Shown: positions 1 through 13,100 of the stretch, piece by piece
Layout: the number at the start of each line of letters is the position of its first letter
Numbering within the stretch: position 1 is the stretch's first letter
From: Zerene cesonia
Lineage: Eukaryota > Arthropoda > Insecta > Lepidoptera > Pieridae
DNA: 64,000 bases
Reading direction: 5' to 3'
Assembly (NCBI RefSeq): GCF_012273895.1
Contig: NW_024045132.1
Coordinates: forward strand, 2,046,001 to 2,110,000
Translations under genes and position numbers: made by a program
Notes under the pieces: model-generated
The model's database searches: none
What the model was told of the DNA's origin: nothing
What the model saw: the letters and a program-made list of their open reading frames with translations, nothing else

Positions 1-49
1 CTAAACGATAAGAGTAAGGCAGAACAGCGTTTGCCGGGTGCAGCTAGTA
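1..49 (-). mobile_element. LINE-type tail head fragment at window edge
   Basis: On the minus strand it reads TACTAGCTGCACCCGGCAAA, then CGCTGTTCTGCCTTACTC, the usual head of an ACTAGCTG-family tail. Confidence 0.55.
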
Positions 50-934
50 TTATTATAAACGTTTGACATACATATACACCTCGTATAAAATTATACTGAC
101 AGCCGACAGACTCACTTTAATTAAAATTTATTATATCACACGCATTTTCATTGTCTAGGCTACAAAGGAAGCGTTTTCTGTAAATAGGTACAATTTATTT
201 GAAGTTCGCTAACAAAACGGTCTTGATTCCATTTATAAATGATTTTAAGTGTTATTATGAAAACGTGCACGCGTAGGTTAAGTCTTAAAAATGCAGAGAA
301 CGAAAATACTTAAAAGATAAAAATAGGATGAGGTCGAAAACTGTTGTTTTTCAACATCCACGCGAATATTAAATCTCTTGAAGTGTAGTATCAAGCCAAC
401 GCAGTTTTAATGAAAGGTATTCCTACGCCACTATGCTGTGTGTATGTCACAGGATGATTTGATAATTCGAATGATCGCGAAAATTCTACGGATTTTGCGA
501 AAACTAGACAACGGTGATTACATTTTTTAAATTTTCTAAGAAAAGTTAGGTTTATTTGGAAAAACGCGAGTTGCCTTAGTAACATTATGCATTCTTAACG
601 CTGATTAGCTTGATTTTTGCGTGATAATAAATTGACATTTTAAAACGTCACGTTTTCAACCAATCAGAGGAGATGTTTGTTTGAAGCGCTCTAACCGACC
701 AATCAGTGATCTTTTTCTTATACTAACTAACGATTTACAACCTTTGTAAACGTTGCAACCTTACTATAACGTTTTCGAAAACAACAACACCTCTTTTCAG
801 TAAGATTGAAAAATGTAATCACCATTGTCTAATTATGTGTTTCTCAAGATCCCTTGAATTGTCAAATCATCCTACGACATGTACAGCACCACGCACGCGA
901 CGCGAACATTCGTGTGAATAGCTATCGTTTCCAG
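50..934. other. Fas1 upstream intron sequence
   Basis: AT-rich. No Fas1 coding block is recognised here, so the preceding exon is outside the window. Confidence 0.5.
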
Positions 935-1112
935 CCAACGACCCGCTCGGACCTCATAGACGGCAAAGTGGTTGACGGGCACGTGATCCCGCAACAAGTG
1001 CTCTTCACGCACGCGACCCCCGACGGCAAGGAGTTCGAGAGCCTCGCGTTCGGCGACAATGTCAAAGTGATCATATCCTTCACTACATCCATGAACGGCA
1101 AGGAGGAGCTCA
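935..1112 (+). CDS. Fas1: Fas1 exon (a): second half of FAS1 domain 2, first exon in window
   Basis: The exon opens after TATCGTTTCCAG and reads PTTRSDLIDGKVVDGHVIPQ onward. It matches the Fas1 stretch around the VDGK-VIDGHVIP motif. It ends in phase 1 at CTCA|GTAAGT. An alternative acceptor 13 bases upstream (GAATAG at 916-921) exists, but it has a poorer pyrimidine tract and fits the family alignment less well. GC-rich compared with the surrounding introns. Confidence 0.85.
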
Positions 1113-4100
1113 GTAAGTTTGTGGGGAGCACACGCAATGTTTTATGTATTACATGTTACGTGTAGATTGTGTCGGAAACGGAGGTATGTGAAAACATGGA
1201 CGATAATCGTGGATTAAGAATTTTATTAAAAATTACAGGTATAAATAACATTACATAGTACATATGTTAGATACATTAGGTCCTCCAGTTATTTATAAAA
1301 GTTTCCAAACGAACACGTTTTCAATTTTACAAAGAATCAAAACTACACAAAAGATTTATTTTCTAAAAGCGTCTTCCAACCAATGTTCCAGATTTAATAA
1401 AAAGGTGTGAATGGCGCTTGAAGATTTTTCTTCAAACTGTTAGTAGAGAATGAGATGACTTCAAGTTCATAAGGACTCTTTTTTACGAACATCAAAGAAC
1501 TTGTATCATTCGTTTATTTGATTTCGTCCAATTAATCACAACGGTTCTGACTAGCACTCAGAAGTTTAATTAATAAATGCGTATTATATTTCCCTAGCGA
1601 TAAAGAGAACAAATAATATGATATATAAGTGTCATATTATATTGTAGCTAGTATAATTAAAATCAAGTATTGTCACTACCTCGATATTATTTAGGCACTT
1701 AGGCAGGCTTGGTCTTTTTTTACATTCCACTTAAATATGAATAAACTTATTTTTTTATTTAAATTATGCATTTACTACATTGGTGCAAATGTTAATATGA
1801 GACTAAAAGAGTAAACGTATAAAATTACTTAAATACCAGGCGTTAGGTTTTCTGTTCAATGAGTTATCCTTACAAAATGTTCACCCATAATTTTAAATTA
1901 ATAAATTTTCGATCAACGGAAGGATACAAACGATCATAGGGTATTAAAATTATTTTCTGCTTTATAACGCAAAAGTAAGTATTTTCCAATGAAATTCCAG
2001 CTTACTGAAGAACATTTCCTTTAAACCTTCCCTTACACTTGAGTCGACAAATCCGATAGGCGACTGATTCGCAACGTTTTATAAATTTTGCTTAGTTTGT
2101 TTTACCCACTTTAACATTTTGATCTACGGAAATAATAGTGGATTTACTAAAAAATCTTTTTACTTTAGTAACATTCTTATTGTACGGCGAATTTTCTTTT
2201 TGAAATCAATTACTAATTAATTAATAATTAAAAGGTGTTTAAATATTTCTGATTTCATCACTTCAACTTTACAAATAAAAACTAAAGACTCGAATATTTT
2301 AGAATATCTTATAAAAATATCAGTTATTAAGAAATTTTAGAGGCGAGAGTTCAAACAGCCACAGAAACATATCCCAAGTGAATATTTGATGTCCTCTCAA
2401 ATAATATGAATGCAAGGTCTTTCGTGTAGAACGTTAAAATTTCCCTCCGACTTATTTCAGATTTTGTAATTTTTATATTGCGCTGAAATGCAAACAGCTC
2501 AGGATTTGAATAAATTACTTTACTCAGAAAATTAAAGTTTACATTTTATATTTCTAAATGCGGCAAACATTATCCCATTTGTATTATTGACATAAGCTCA
2601 TTTAAATTAAAGTGTTTATGTTATTTAAAAACAACTTATTTGATCGTAAAAATATTTATATCTGTTATTTTATGGATGATGCTGAAAATTTGCTTGGAAA
2701 AGATTATTTGTTTCCAATTATAAGTATTATGTTTCCACTAACAAGACATTGCATATCTAGAAAACTATTTCGATTCCGTTAAGAACAACTGCATGTTACA
2801 CACGCTTGAACATGTGACAAAAGCAGAAATCCAATTCTTGGAAGCACCTCGTCCCATTTTATCCCTGTCTAGAATTTTGTTTGGCTACAGAATTTTAATT
2901 TTAATGTCATAAAGACCGAGAAAGAAAGAAGAAAGATGTAAAATTTGCAGTCTGCAAAAGCTTACTATAGTTCACAAAATTATTTATTTTGATTTCTATT
3001 TGCGACTGATCTTCTTTATTAAAATCATTTATCAACGCTTGCATAATACTCATATTCATACAACAATTAGTGTGGAGTATGAAATCTTTATACAATTTCA
3101 TGATTTGCGAGTATATTTCAGCGTATGTGAAGTCGAACACGGTAGCTGGCGACACGAAGCACAGCCGCGGGGTTGTGATGGCGGACATAGTGCGAGCCAA
3201 CATTCCAGTCAAGAACGGAGTGGTGCATCTCATTCAGCGGCCTTTGATGGTCGTGGACACTACGGTCGTTGATTTCTTAAAGGTCAGTTTATAATTTGTT
3301 ATTATTTTTAATTTACTGTTGTGTTTGAGAAAATAAATAAATGTAGTTTCTGCTGTGCGAGGAATTTCTATACTAAAATCAAATATTTTCAAAAGTAACT
3401 CCGCGTATCAGATTCCTTAATTATCTTTTCATTATTTTTATAAATTCGACATTTATTAAAAACTATAGAAAATATCTATACCGACCTAGGTACACCTTTG
3501 TTATTGAAACGCTTATACAAAATATGATAAATTTGTCTATGAATGTAGGAACTCTCGTTTTGTTCCATTGTATTAAATTACAAAGTTGTTCGTACAATTT
3601 AAAGAATCTTGTTATCGTTGTACTTAATTTAATTCTCGCTTAAAACGAGCGGTCTTCGAAAGTAATTGAATAACAAAGTTTTTGAAACCTGTCGTTACCT
3701 TTTGGCTTCATTATACGGAAACCAGGCTATGAAGGTAAAATGAACGATTCTTTACTTATTTTTCAATGTTCATTCTTGTTATGTCCTGTTATTTTTAATA
3801 TTTCTTAAAAAAGCACGTTTTAAATTTGATTCGTGACTAACATTATACAATTAGTTGGCTATATTTAAAGCCAAGCCTATCGGTAACTTTAGTTCTGGCT
3901 TATGTAAGAGTGATAAGTCGTTTTGTTTGAAAAGTTGTCGTTTTTAGTCTGCATGTGACTCTGAGGAGCAAAATGAAACTTTGGTAAGCGGTTGAATGCT
4001 CAAACTGCTAAAGTTGCCCAGTAGGCACGTAGTTCAATAGATTTCGTACTCTCCCCGAAATAAGTACTTATAATTAATTACGTGTTCGTCTTACGATCCC

Positions 4101-7100
4101 AATAGTTTTATTCTTTACTTTTTACTTTTACTTGTTACACTATTACACTTTATCTTGTTTCAATCTTTTGTGGCGAAAAGGTAAGAGGTAAATGGTGACT
4201 GAATTATTAATTCATTTATTTAATCGTTCGTTCCAGTGTATTTTATATATAATGTGATTAAGAAAATGTTTAACAAAACTTTTATAAATTTCATTATTAA
4301 CTTTAGAATTTTATAAACATTTAATGGTGCATTATAGTAATTCATATCACGGTAAATGGTAAATGTGTAACCACGGTATATTTTCACAATTTTATGTAAT
4401 TCATCACTCATATTATCTACTTGCATACATAACACTTTTAAAGTCCTTTCCCTTTTATCATTTATTACACCCAGTATACGAGTACGTGACATGATTATAA
4501 TGTGTTTCATCTAAAATAAACACTTAACTCACTGTGAAAATTTTATTGTATACTTATCAGGCGCATCAGCGCTACAACCAAATAAAATTATAAAACTTTA
4601 TATAAAGAATAAAAAAGGTTTCAATAAGTAATTTGATGTTAAAATTATGAAGCGTGTATAATCTAAACTGGTGTTTCAATTTCACTTGTACTACCCGAGC
4701 TAGACAGACGTGAGACTGATAAATCCTGATAGAGCACGCCCTTGCTACTTTAAAGGTAGGGTTGCCATCCTTTAAAAGTAAGCTCTCGAACGAAAGCTTC
4801 CTCGAGAGCTTGGCCTCGGACTTGTCGAGAGGACTTAAGTACTTTCCAAGTATTTAAATGCACACGGGAAAATAAATTCATAGATAAATTTTTAGTCGAT
4901 TAAATTTGAAATGCAAATGAAGAAGTTTTTACAATGACGTTCCCTTCGGTTTTAAATTCAATTAAATTCTGACAATTTAAAAAAAGAATGTCAAATTTAT
5001 TTCAAATATTACATCAAGGCAAAAAATGTTACAGGTATCATTAATTTTTAAAAATAAATGGCAACCCTATTCTCGCCCTTTGAGTGCTTGGAAGAATTCA
5101 CATAACATTTCGCAGTATATATGCTAAAATAGAACATATTGTTTTAGTATTATTGATACTTAAGAGCAGTAATAATACGAATTAAATTTTCATATGTTTA
5201 CGCACACCCGTGGATCCTGCATGAATTATCAACTTTAGGGCATTGTAAGTATATTTTGCATGTTTAGCATATTTACACGTAGTATGTTAATTTTAACACA
5301 GGAATGTATATTGTATATGTAAAAGTTAAATGTGTACATATTTTATGATCCAAGCTCTATTCAAAGTTGAAAAGGAGTATTATAGTGAGTGCATAATATT
5401 TTTAACACGATTTTCCCTCCGTTGGTAATTAACGAATGAGCATAATGCTAATTCGCGCTAATTCAATTAGTTGGATACGGTACACATACGTTTACATTTT
5501 AGTTTAGAATTGTTTATATTTTGGAATTGACGCAAGTATTATAATTCGGAATGGAAGCAAGGTACGTACAAAATTTAATAATGCTTGTTCCTTTGAGTAT
5601 GTGCATGTAATAATTATTTGATGATATATAATTGTTCTAACTATATACATGATGTATAACGTATTTTTAAACATTTGTATTACCGAATCTATATTTACAA
5701 GAAGGCAAACCATTTTAGGCAGACCTTGTCCCCGGTTTGACTTAATTTGTTTTTAGAATCATATGGATTGATATAAAATCCTGTTTAGTCGTACTTATTT
5801 AGTAAAAACCATATCGTTTCGCCTTTTACGTATTGTTTTTCTAACAAATAATCTCTCAGTTTTATTCTGAGTATAACACAATGATATTTAAAATATGTAA
5901 GCGTTTTACTGCATATTACGTAACCATGGTGTAACTACTGTTGAAATATACGCAAAAGCTTTGTTTAACGGCATATATTATAGTGGTTAAATAATACGTA
6001 AAAATTAAATAGTACGTACCAACATTGAATAATTCGGTTACTCGTTTAGGAAAAAGAAGACGGACCGCTGTGTAAATTTTACGAAGTCATCATGGACCTG
6101 GGGCCAAACAACCAGTTCCTGAACGAGTTGAACTTGGCCAAGGATATCACGCTTTTCGCTCCATCTAATGAAGCTTGGAATGAGAACAGCGTACAAAATA
6201 TACTCAGGTATTTTTCTTTTGTTAAACAATCGAATTTTATCTAATCTCTTTTAAATACATGGTTATATATTTGACATTATAATTATACTAACGAGAAATA
6301 TATAAGAAACACATTTAATTATATGTATACACTATTATGTAAATAAAAGTGAAGTTAGTGTGCAAAGAAAAATTATAAACCTATGTATTTCCCTACTTCA
6401 AATCTATGTAATTCTAGTTTCATTATTGATTAGATTATTTCACTATATACATAATTTCATTGTACTTATTCTAAATGTTTTATTACAAAAATGATACAAT
6501 TAACAAATTTTCCATCCAACCCTACGGCACAATTTTTGAGCACAGATTATTCGTTATTCCGCTTTGCCAATCTAGTGACATAGTGAGTGAATCATGCACT
6601 GATTCTCGAATCCAATCACCATTCACGCTACAAATCCATTTAAAGGATCGATTCTTTTCTAATCATACGCGCCTCATCTTCGCTGATATGACTTAGTCTC
6701 ATTCTGAACCATCGTCTAACGTGCCTATATGAAAATTTGATCAGGAAGCATGATTTCATATGATACTATCGCTTCAACATCGCTTCCATTAAAAAAGTCT
6801 GTATACATGTAGCCGAAGAGTGTAGACTTTTCTAATATTTGGATCGAAGAGCCACTAAACATTTTCTGGAAAAATATTGTTGAGAGTAGTAGAAATGTAG
6901 AAATGTTTATCATTAGTATATTAAAAAATAATTAAATAATAGGTGTTTGTAAATTTTTTTTTTTTTATGTCATAGCGGGTAACCGTTCGCCTGATGGCAA
7001 ACGACCACCACCGCCCATGAACATTCGCAAAGGTAGTGCCTCTGCGAATGCGCTACATGCTTTTGTGGGTAAGGGAAAAGGAACGAATTCATGACAGGAA

Positions 7101-10100
7101 AGAAGGAATGGACTGGGACAGGTGAGGAATAGGAAATAGGCCTCCGGCTCCCCCACTCACCGTACGAAACACAGTGGCATGCCACTATTTCACGCCGGTT
7201 TTCTGTGGGGGTGTGGTACTTCCCCGGTGCGAGCTGGCCCAATTCGTGCCGAAGCGTGCTCGACTCCCACAATAAAAAAAATTGTAGTCTACTTAGTTTA
7301 GAGAGTCTGTTTTAAATGTGGTATTAAATATAAATTATCTTTCTAACAGAAACCACCAAAAGCTTCGAGAAATTTTAAGCTTGCATTTGGTTCGCGAGCG
7401 ATTACCAATGGACGTCATAATCCATAACAACATGAATCAGGTGAGTGAATTTAATTAAATAGCGTTCATATTATATGACGTGCTGTGTTTATACGTTTAA
7501 TGATCTTATTTAAATAATATGTAACTTACTTTAAGTTTTAAGTAATATATTATATTGATTTATATTTTTCTCATGAAAATAGATATGTTTTAGCAAGCAT
7601 AAACTGTACTAAGATGATTTCCATGAGTAACATATTATGAGACAATAGATTAAAAATTTAACAATTTCTGATGTAGATAATTTTATTGTTCAACTAAGTG
7701 CCAATAAACAATTTATTTTCGATTTGCTGCTGACCGGAATAGCTCCCAGAAAATGTATGTTTTAGATCGTGGTGTTGTGGCTAATTATGTTTAAAATGTT
7801 TTGTTGAAGACTTGTATAAATTATTGTTGATTTCCCGATTATTATATGTTAAGACGAAACGTTATTCAATAACTTGACGGTTTATTATTTATTTTGTATT
7901 TAAAGAGCTAACATAGTATTACTTTTAACTTTTAATATAATATTTTTTCTTTAATAATAAACCGTTTTGAATTGATATCGTAATAAAGGAACGCAATGAG
8001 CATGTCTAATCGTTGTAAATTTGGGTGTATTGTTCATCTGTGTTGCACGTTCCATGTCCCACAGATCTGTACTGAATACATCAGGTTCTAGTTTGCATAT
8101 ATTGATTCAATCGAAGCATGAAATAGTATTTGTTAGAGAGACGGACATTGATGTTTTATTCTCAAACTCAATAGTAATAGTTTGTTTTGTTGATTAAAAA
8201 ATGGTATTTTTATTAAAAAAATGAGAATAAATATGGATTCTTGATAGTATTCCAGTCATTATTATAATCAGCAGCCTATATTATATGTTCCCACTGCTGG
8301 GAAACAGGCCTCCTATGAGGGTTACAGTCATAATCCACCACGCTGGCGAAGTGCGGGTTGGCAGATGTCACATGTCTTTCAACTTGTAATTCTCAGATAT
8401 GCCGGTTTCCTCACTATGTTTTTCTTCACTGTTTCGAGCAGTGGTGGTATAACCCCCATGCGGAGATAAATTAAATAATCTATTTATTTCCTGCACGCTC
8501 GCCTGGCTCCAACCGCCAACTTATTGATTGTTAAGTCCGCGGTTCTCGCCACTGAGCCACCGCTGCTTTTTAGCTGTCGAGTATTATTTAATAAAACAGA
8601 ACGAACAGAATTAATTCCATCATAAAATCTGATCTTTCGATTCTTTAAAGTTGTTCAGTATTATCTCAAAAATGAACACAATCAATTCCACTATATAGTA
8701 TTCCTTCAACCCGATCTTTATCACAATGCATGAGAATCAAACTGGAATATAAAAAGGAATCACGCCACCAATACCCGTCAGATCTACCAAGCGCCAACCG
8801 CGCTGCCGCGCAAGTACCTATACTTCAACGTGGTGGAGTCGCGCAGCAACCAGACGCTGACGGTGGAGGGCGGCGGCGTGAACGCGACCGTCACGCAGCC
8901 GAACGTCGCCGCGACCAACGGGTTCGTGCACATCATCGACCGCGTGCTCGGCGTGCCCTACACCACCGTCTTCGATAAGATGAAGACGGATCCGATGCTC
9001 AAGTTAGTCGCCCCACTGATCCAACTGTTTTGCCTTCAAACGTTCTAGATTCGCACATCACCTTTTAACAAGTATCTGTTAACCGTAAGGCCGAAGGAAA
9101 TGGAACGTTTAGCCGCGATAAAAAAACCTATGTCACTTTCTAGTTCTTTAACAGTTCTCAGACATACAAATTATAGCACAAAACCGCTCTCTTGTCACGG
9201 TCACTTAAATTAGTAGGTATAATAATAGTACATTTTTTGAGAAACTACAATAATATAAAACATGACTACCAAGCGGAGCTGGGCAGTAATACAATAAAAG
9301 GTAAATACTAATTTTAGGTATTTTTCTTGACTTTACAAACATCATTTTATTCAATTTGTAAAGACAATGTTTAACCAGGAGCGTTATGTAACTAGGTATT
9401 GCTTCAAAGGCACCATAGACCTTTTTAAATGAGAAAGTATGTTAGTCTTCACGTAGACTTAGTTTAGGCTTTTTACGGAGACAAAATATTAAATGTTAAC
9501 GACGTCTCGGAATATGCCAACTTTCTTTTTACGAAAATATATATTATAAGGACGGAGATAAAATAATAGTACACATTGTAACTTTTACTTCATAGATAAA
9601 TATTAAGAGTTAAATTATGTAATATTTTAGGAAGCCTAATGAAAATTTAAGATACGTATTAGAATTACTAACTAACTTTTAATCAAAGTTATACTTGGTA
9701 CTGTTATTTCTTATTGGAGCTACATTGTAGAATTTAAAATCAACCACAAACTTTATATTCTTGATCGATTTGAAGTTTTTTTTTTCAAAATAAATATTTT
9801 TATAGTATTAGAGCTGTTAATAGGTTTGATTTAGTGCCCTCTATGAAATAGTGATTCAGTTTCACCTTTGTTTACATATTATTGCAATATAAGGTTTATT
9901 TTATCTCGATACATAGAACCATAGATAATATAAGACTATTTTAGCAAAAATTCTACTAATAGAACTATTCAAACTTTATAAAGTAATTTTGTAAATGCAT
10001 AAAAGCAATCCTTGCATTGTTCGAAATCAAATAAGAAATCCTACATCTACATATATTTTAAAGTAGTTGTAATAAAACCAAACGATTTTAGTCATTCAAC

Positions 10101-13100
10101 TGCATTGTTTCGATTCAATTCTATTTTATAGAATTTGAACTGTTTATTGATTCCATCGCAATCGGTATAAGCATGCAAGCGTAATAATACTTGAACTGTT
10201 TTTTATACAGACACGAATAATATGAACTGTATTCACAGCGTTGGTTTTGTGAACTTTATACGACTTTCATACATTTGTATGCTGGACGTAAAACTAATTG
10301 AGGAATATTATTTTGAAAGCTTTTTATAGGATAAGAAGGTAAACAGACGTCTGTCATTAAAACATAATTCCCTAGAAGTTTTGTCTGAAATTTATTAAAG
10401 ACGTGAAAATGAAAGACACTTTGTGCTACTAAATTATCTTATTTATACCGTAATATAAATACATTACAAAACCAGAAATAAATGTAATTCTGTCCAGTAT
10501 GATACGAAAATTACAAACATTAATTTTATTTTATTTTACGTACATTTCGGCTGAAAATAAACAATAATGTATTCGATGAAAAGTAAAACCATCGTTGAAA
10601 CAATATTTATTTTGAATGCAGAATATCAATAATAAATAGAAATTAACAATTCTCTTTATTCATTCAAATCGAACTTTTCGATAATTTTTTCAACGAATTT
10701 TCCAAAAACGACTCTCGACTGAATGACTTCGATTTTTTTTTATGACTCAATGTAGTCTTTCAACCGATCAACGTGTTTCATTTTGTGTTTGATAGGAAAT
10801 TTTTGTCATTATCAAATCATCACTGTTAGAATTTGGATGGATACTTCTCCCTAGAGACGTCGGTGGCGCCTTTTTTATAAAAATGCCATATAAAACTAAA
10901 AATTAAATTTATACTTAAATTTTAGTTTTGTGGCATTGAAATGCTTTAAAAATGAGAAATCTTTAAATATAATGCATCGAATGTATTTTCCGATATGATG
11001 CACACACACAAAACATATACACTAGGGGTGTTTCAGAAATTAAAAAAAATTGTTTTAATTCAAAAGGAAAGTCTTTATAATTGACAATTTTACTGGAGTC
11101 CGTCGTGTATTTTGTATCTTAAACTACCAATGTATCTACTGTAAATTATATTAAAATTCCTTTTTGTTGAATGGTTATTCATAAAATACTATTGGGTCAC
11201 TAAATAAGTATCGTTTTTCCGATTTTACTACTCCTTTAGCAGTTAAATTACCCAACTGCGCCTAATAGGAATATTTTTTTAACATTGTTTCCTTATCATT
11301 AGTCGTTGAATATGGTAGTGAAAGCAGCTATTTGGATATTTACCTTGAATGAAAACTCAAATAAATTCCAACCACGTCTATGGGATTTAGTCAACCTCTT
11401 GGTGCCGATCTGGATATAGGTAGTTTTATAGTGACATTGTGACCTGTACGAAACCTAGCTTATTTATACGTTACAGGTTACGTTAGTTCACGATTTTCCA
11501 GAAGAAACCTTTAGAACGTTTATTATGTATGGCGTTGACAGGTTTTAATCATTATCGTATGTTGTGCTTAATTATATGAGTTGAGAAGTTTCCATTTCAT
11601 AAAGTTCCAATGATGACTGGTTTATTAACATGCACATTGGCTATTACTATTACTCCAAATAATCGTAATAACTTTATTCTAGTATAACTTACAACCTTGG
11701 CAAGCGGCAGATGTTCAACCACCAGCTGAACGACTTGGAGCATCGTTACACATACTTCGTGCCACGGGATCACGCTTGGCTCAAATTCCAAATTAAACAC
11801 CCATCAGCGTACAATGCACTGTTTAAAGAAGATTTCGGTTACTACGTAAGTATAATGATCTTGAAATTAAAATTTCTATCTATCCTAATTATGTTTCATT
11901 AAAGTGGACATTTAAATTTAATGTAATTTCTAAAAAGGCCCAACTAAAAATGCTAATAATTCGATTATGAAAGTTATAACAATATCCCTTAAACAAACTA
12001 GAACCTAAATCAACGATTGAATTCCCTTGAAATACAAAGATCCAATTTTCATGAAAATTACACAATGTTAATTGCTATCATTTATATTAAGGCTATAGGC
12101 CTGCGCAAATTAGTTGATTAAATGTTTACGCATTTTATTGCTATCAATATTATAGATTCAAACATTAATTTTATATTTTGAAATGTTTCGCATTTATCTT
12201 AAAACATATAACTTATGAGATTTTATTAATGTACCTATATAGTATAAAGATGATTAGAATTTTAGACATACATTCAACAAAACAGAGAGTATTTTGAACA
12301 ACCGAAGACGCTGTTTATTAATTTAATTTTAAGTGGAAGAGAACGCCACTGTCTTGGGACGCTAACAACCTGCTACAGGAAAATTAGCTCGTGAGACAAA
12401 AATATACGTACATTTTAATTACGCTCTATCAGGTTTAAAACTTAACATACTAATATTATATTTAGCGCATAAACGAAATGTATTAAGCATTCAATTTTGT
12501 TTATTGAATCGTGTTACCACTTATTAAATAACATTTTTCTTAGTACAGGACTTTTCTTTAGGACCGAAAATGACTTGTCGTTTAATTCTGCGTAATTTTA
12601 TATAGTCTATTATATATTGGAAGAAATATAATAGTTTAGTATTTAGCAAGCCAGATAAAAAATGGTGGACGGACGGACAATATTGCAAACAATATTGTCC
12701 GTCCGTCCAAAGGAATGCATAATAGTCCGCTCTGACTGAAGCTCTGACCGTAAAGAACTTAAATTTATATAACCACCAAGTTTTATGAAGTTACCTTTTA
12801 TCAATACTATATTCTGTTTTATTTCCAAGAAATTTCTTTCAGGCTTTTTTGAAATTCATAGGTTTATTTATCCGTACTGGTTTTCTGTAATAAAATACTG
12901 TGCCGTATCTTGATTAAGTGGTCTCCAATACATAGAGAAATTGTGGACAGATTAAATATGTAGATCAAGAAACTACCTAATGAAAATATACTACTACCGG
13001 ATGAAAATATACATTTTTTATGTTTACATATAAATGATATGATATACCTTTCCTATACATCATTTACTCAATTTACCTCATTCCTTAAATTTAAATTTGA

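Noticed and set aside
6970..7272. A 100-codon minus frame containing ELGQLAPGKYHTPTENRREI
   Set aside because: Nearly the same peptide recurs in frames at 44131-44397 and 47693-48057 and in reverse at 55742. It is the translation of the family B repeat, not a protein.
11190..11230. ATTGGGTCACTAAATAAGTA as a mariner terminus
   Set aside because: It loosely resembles mariner ends, but no matching inverted terminus or TA-bounded element was found downstream.
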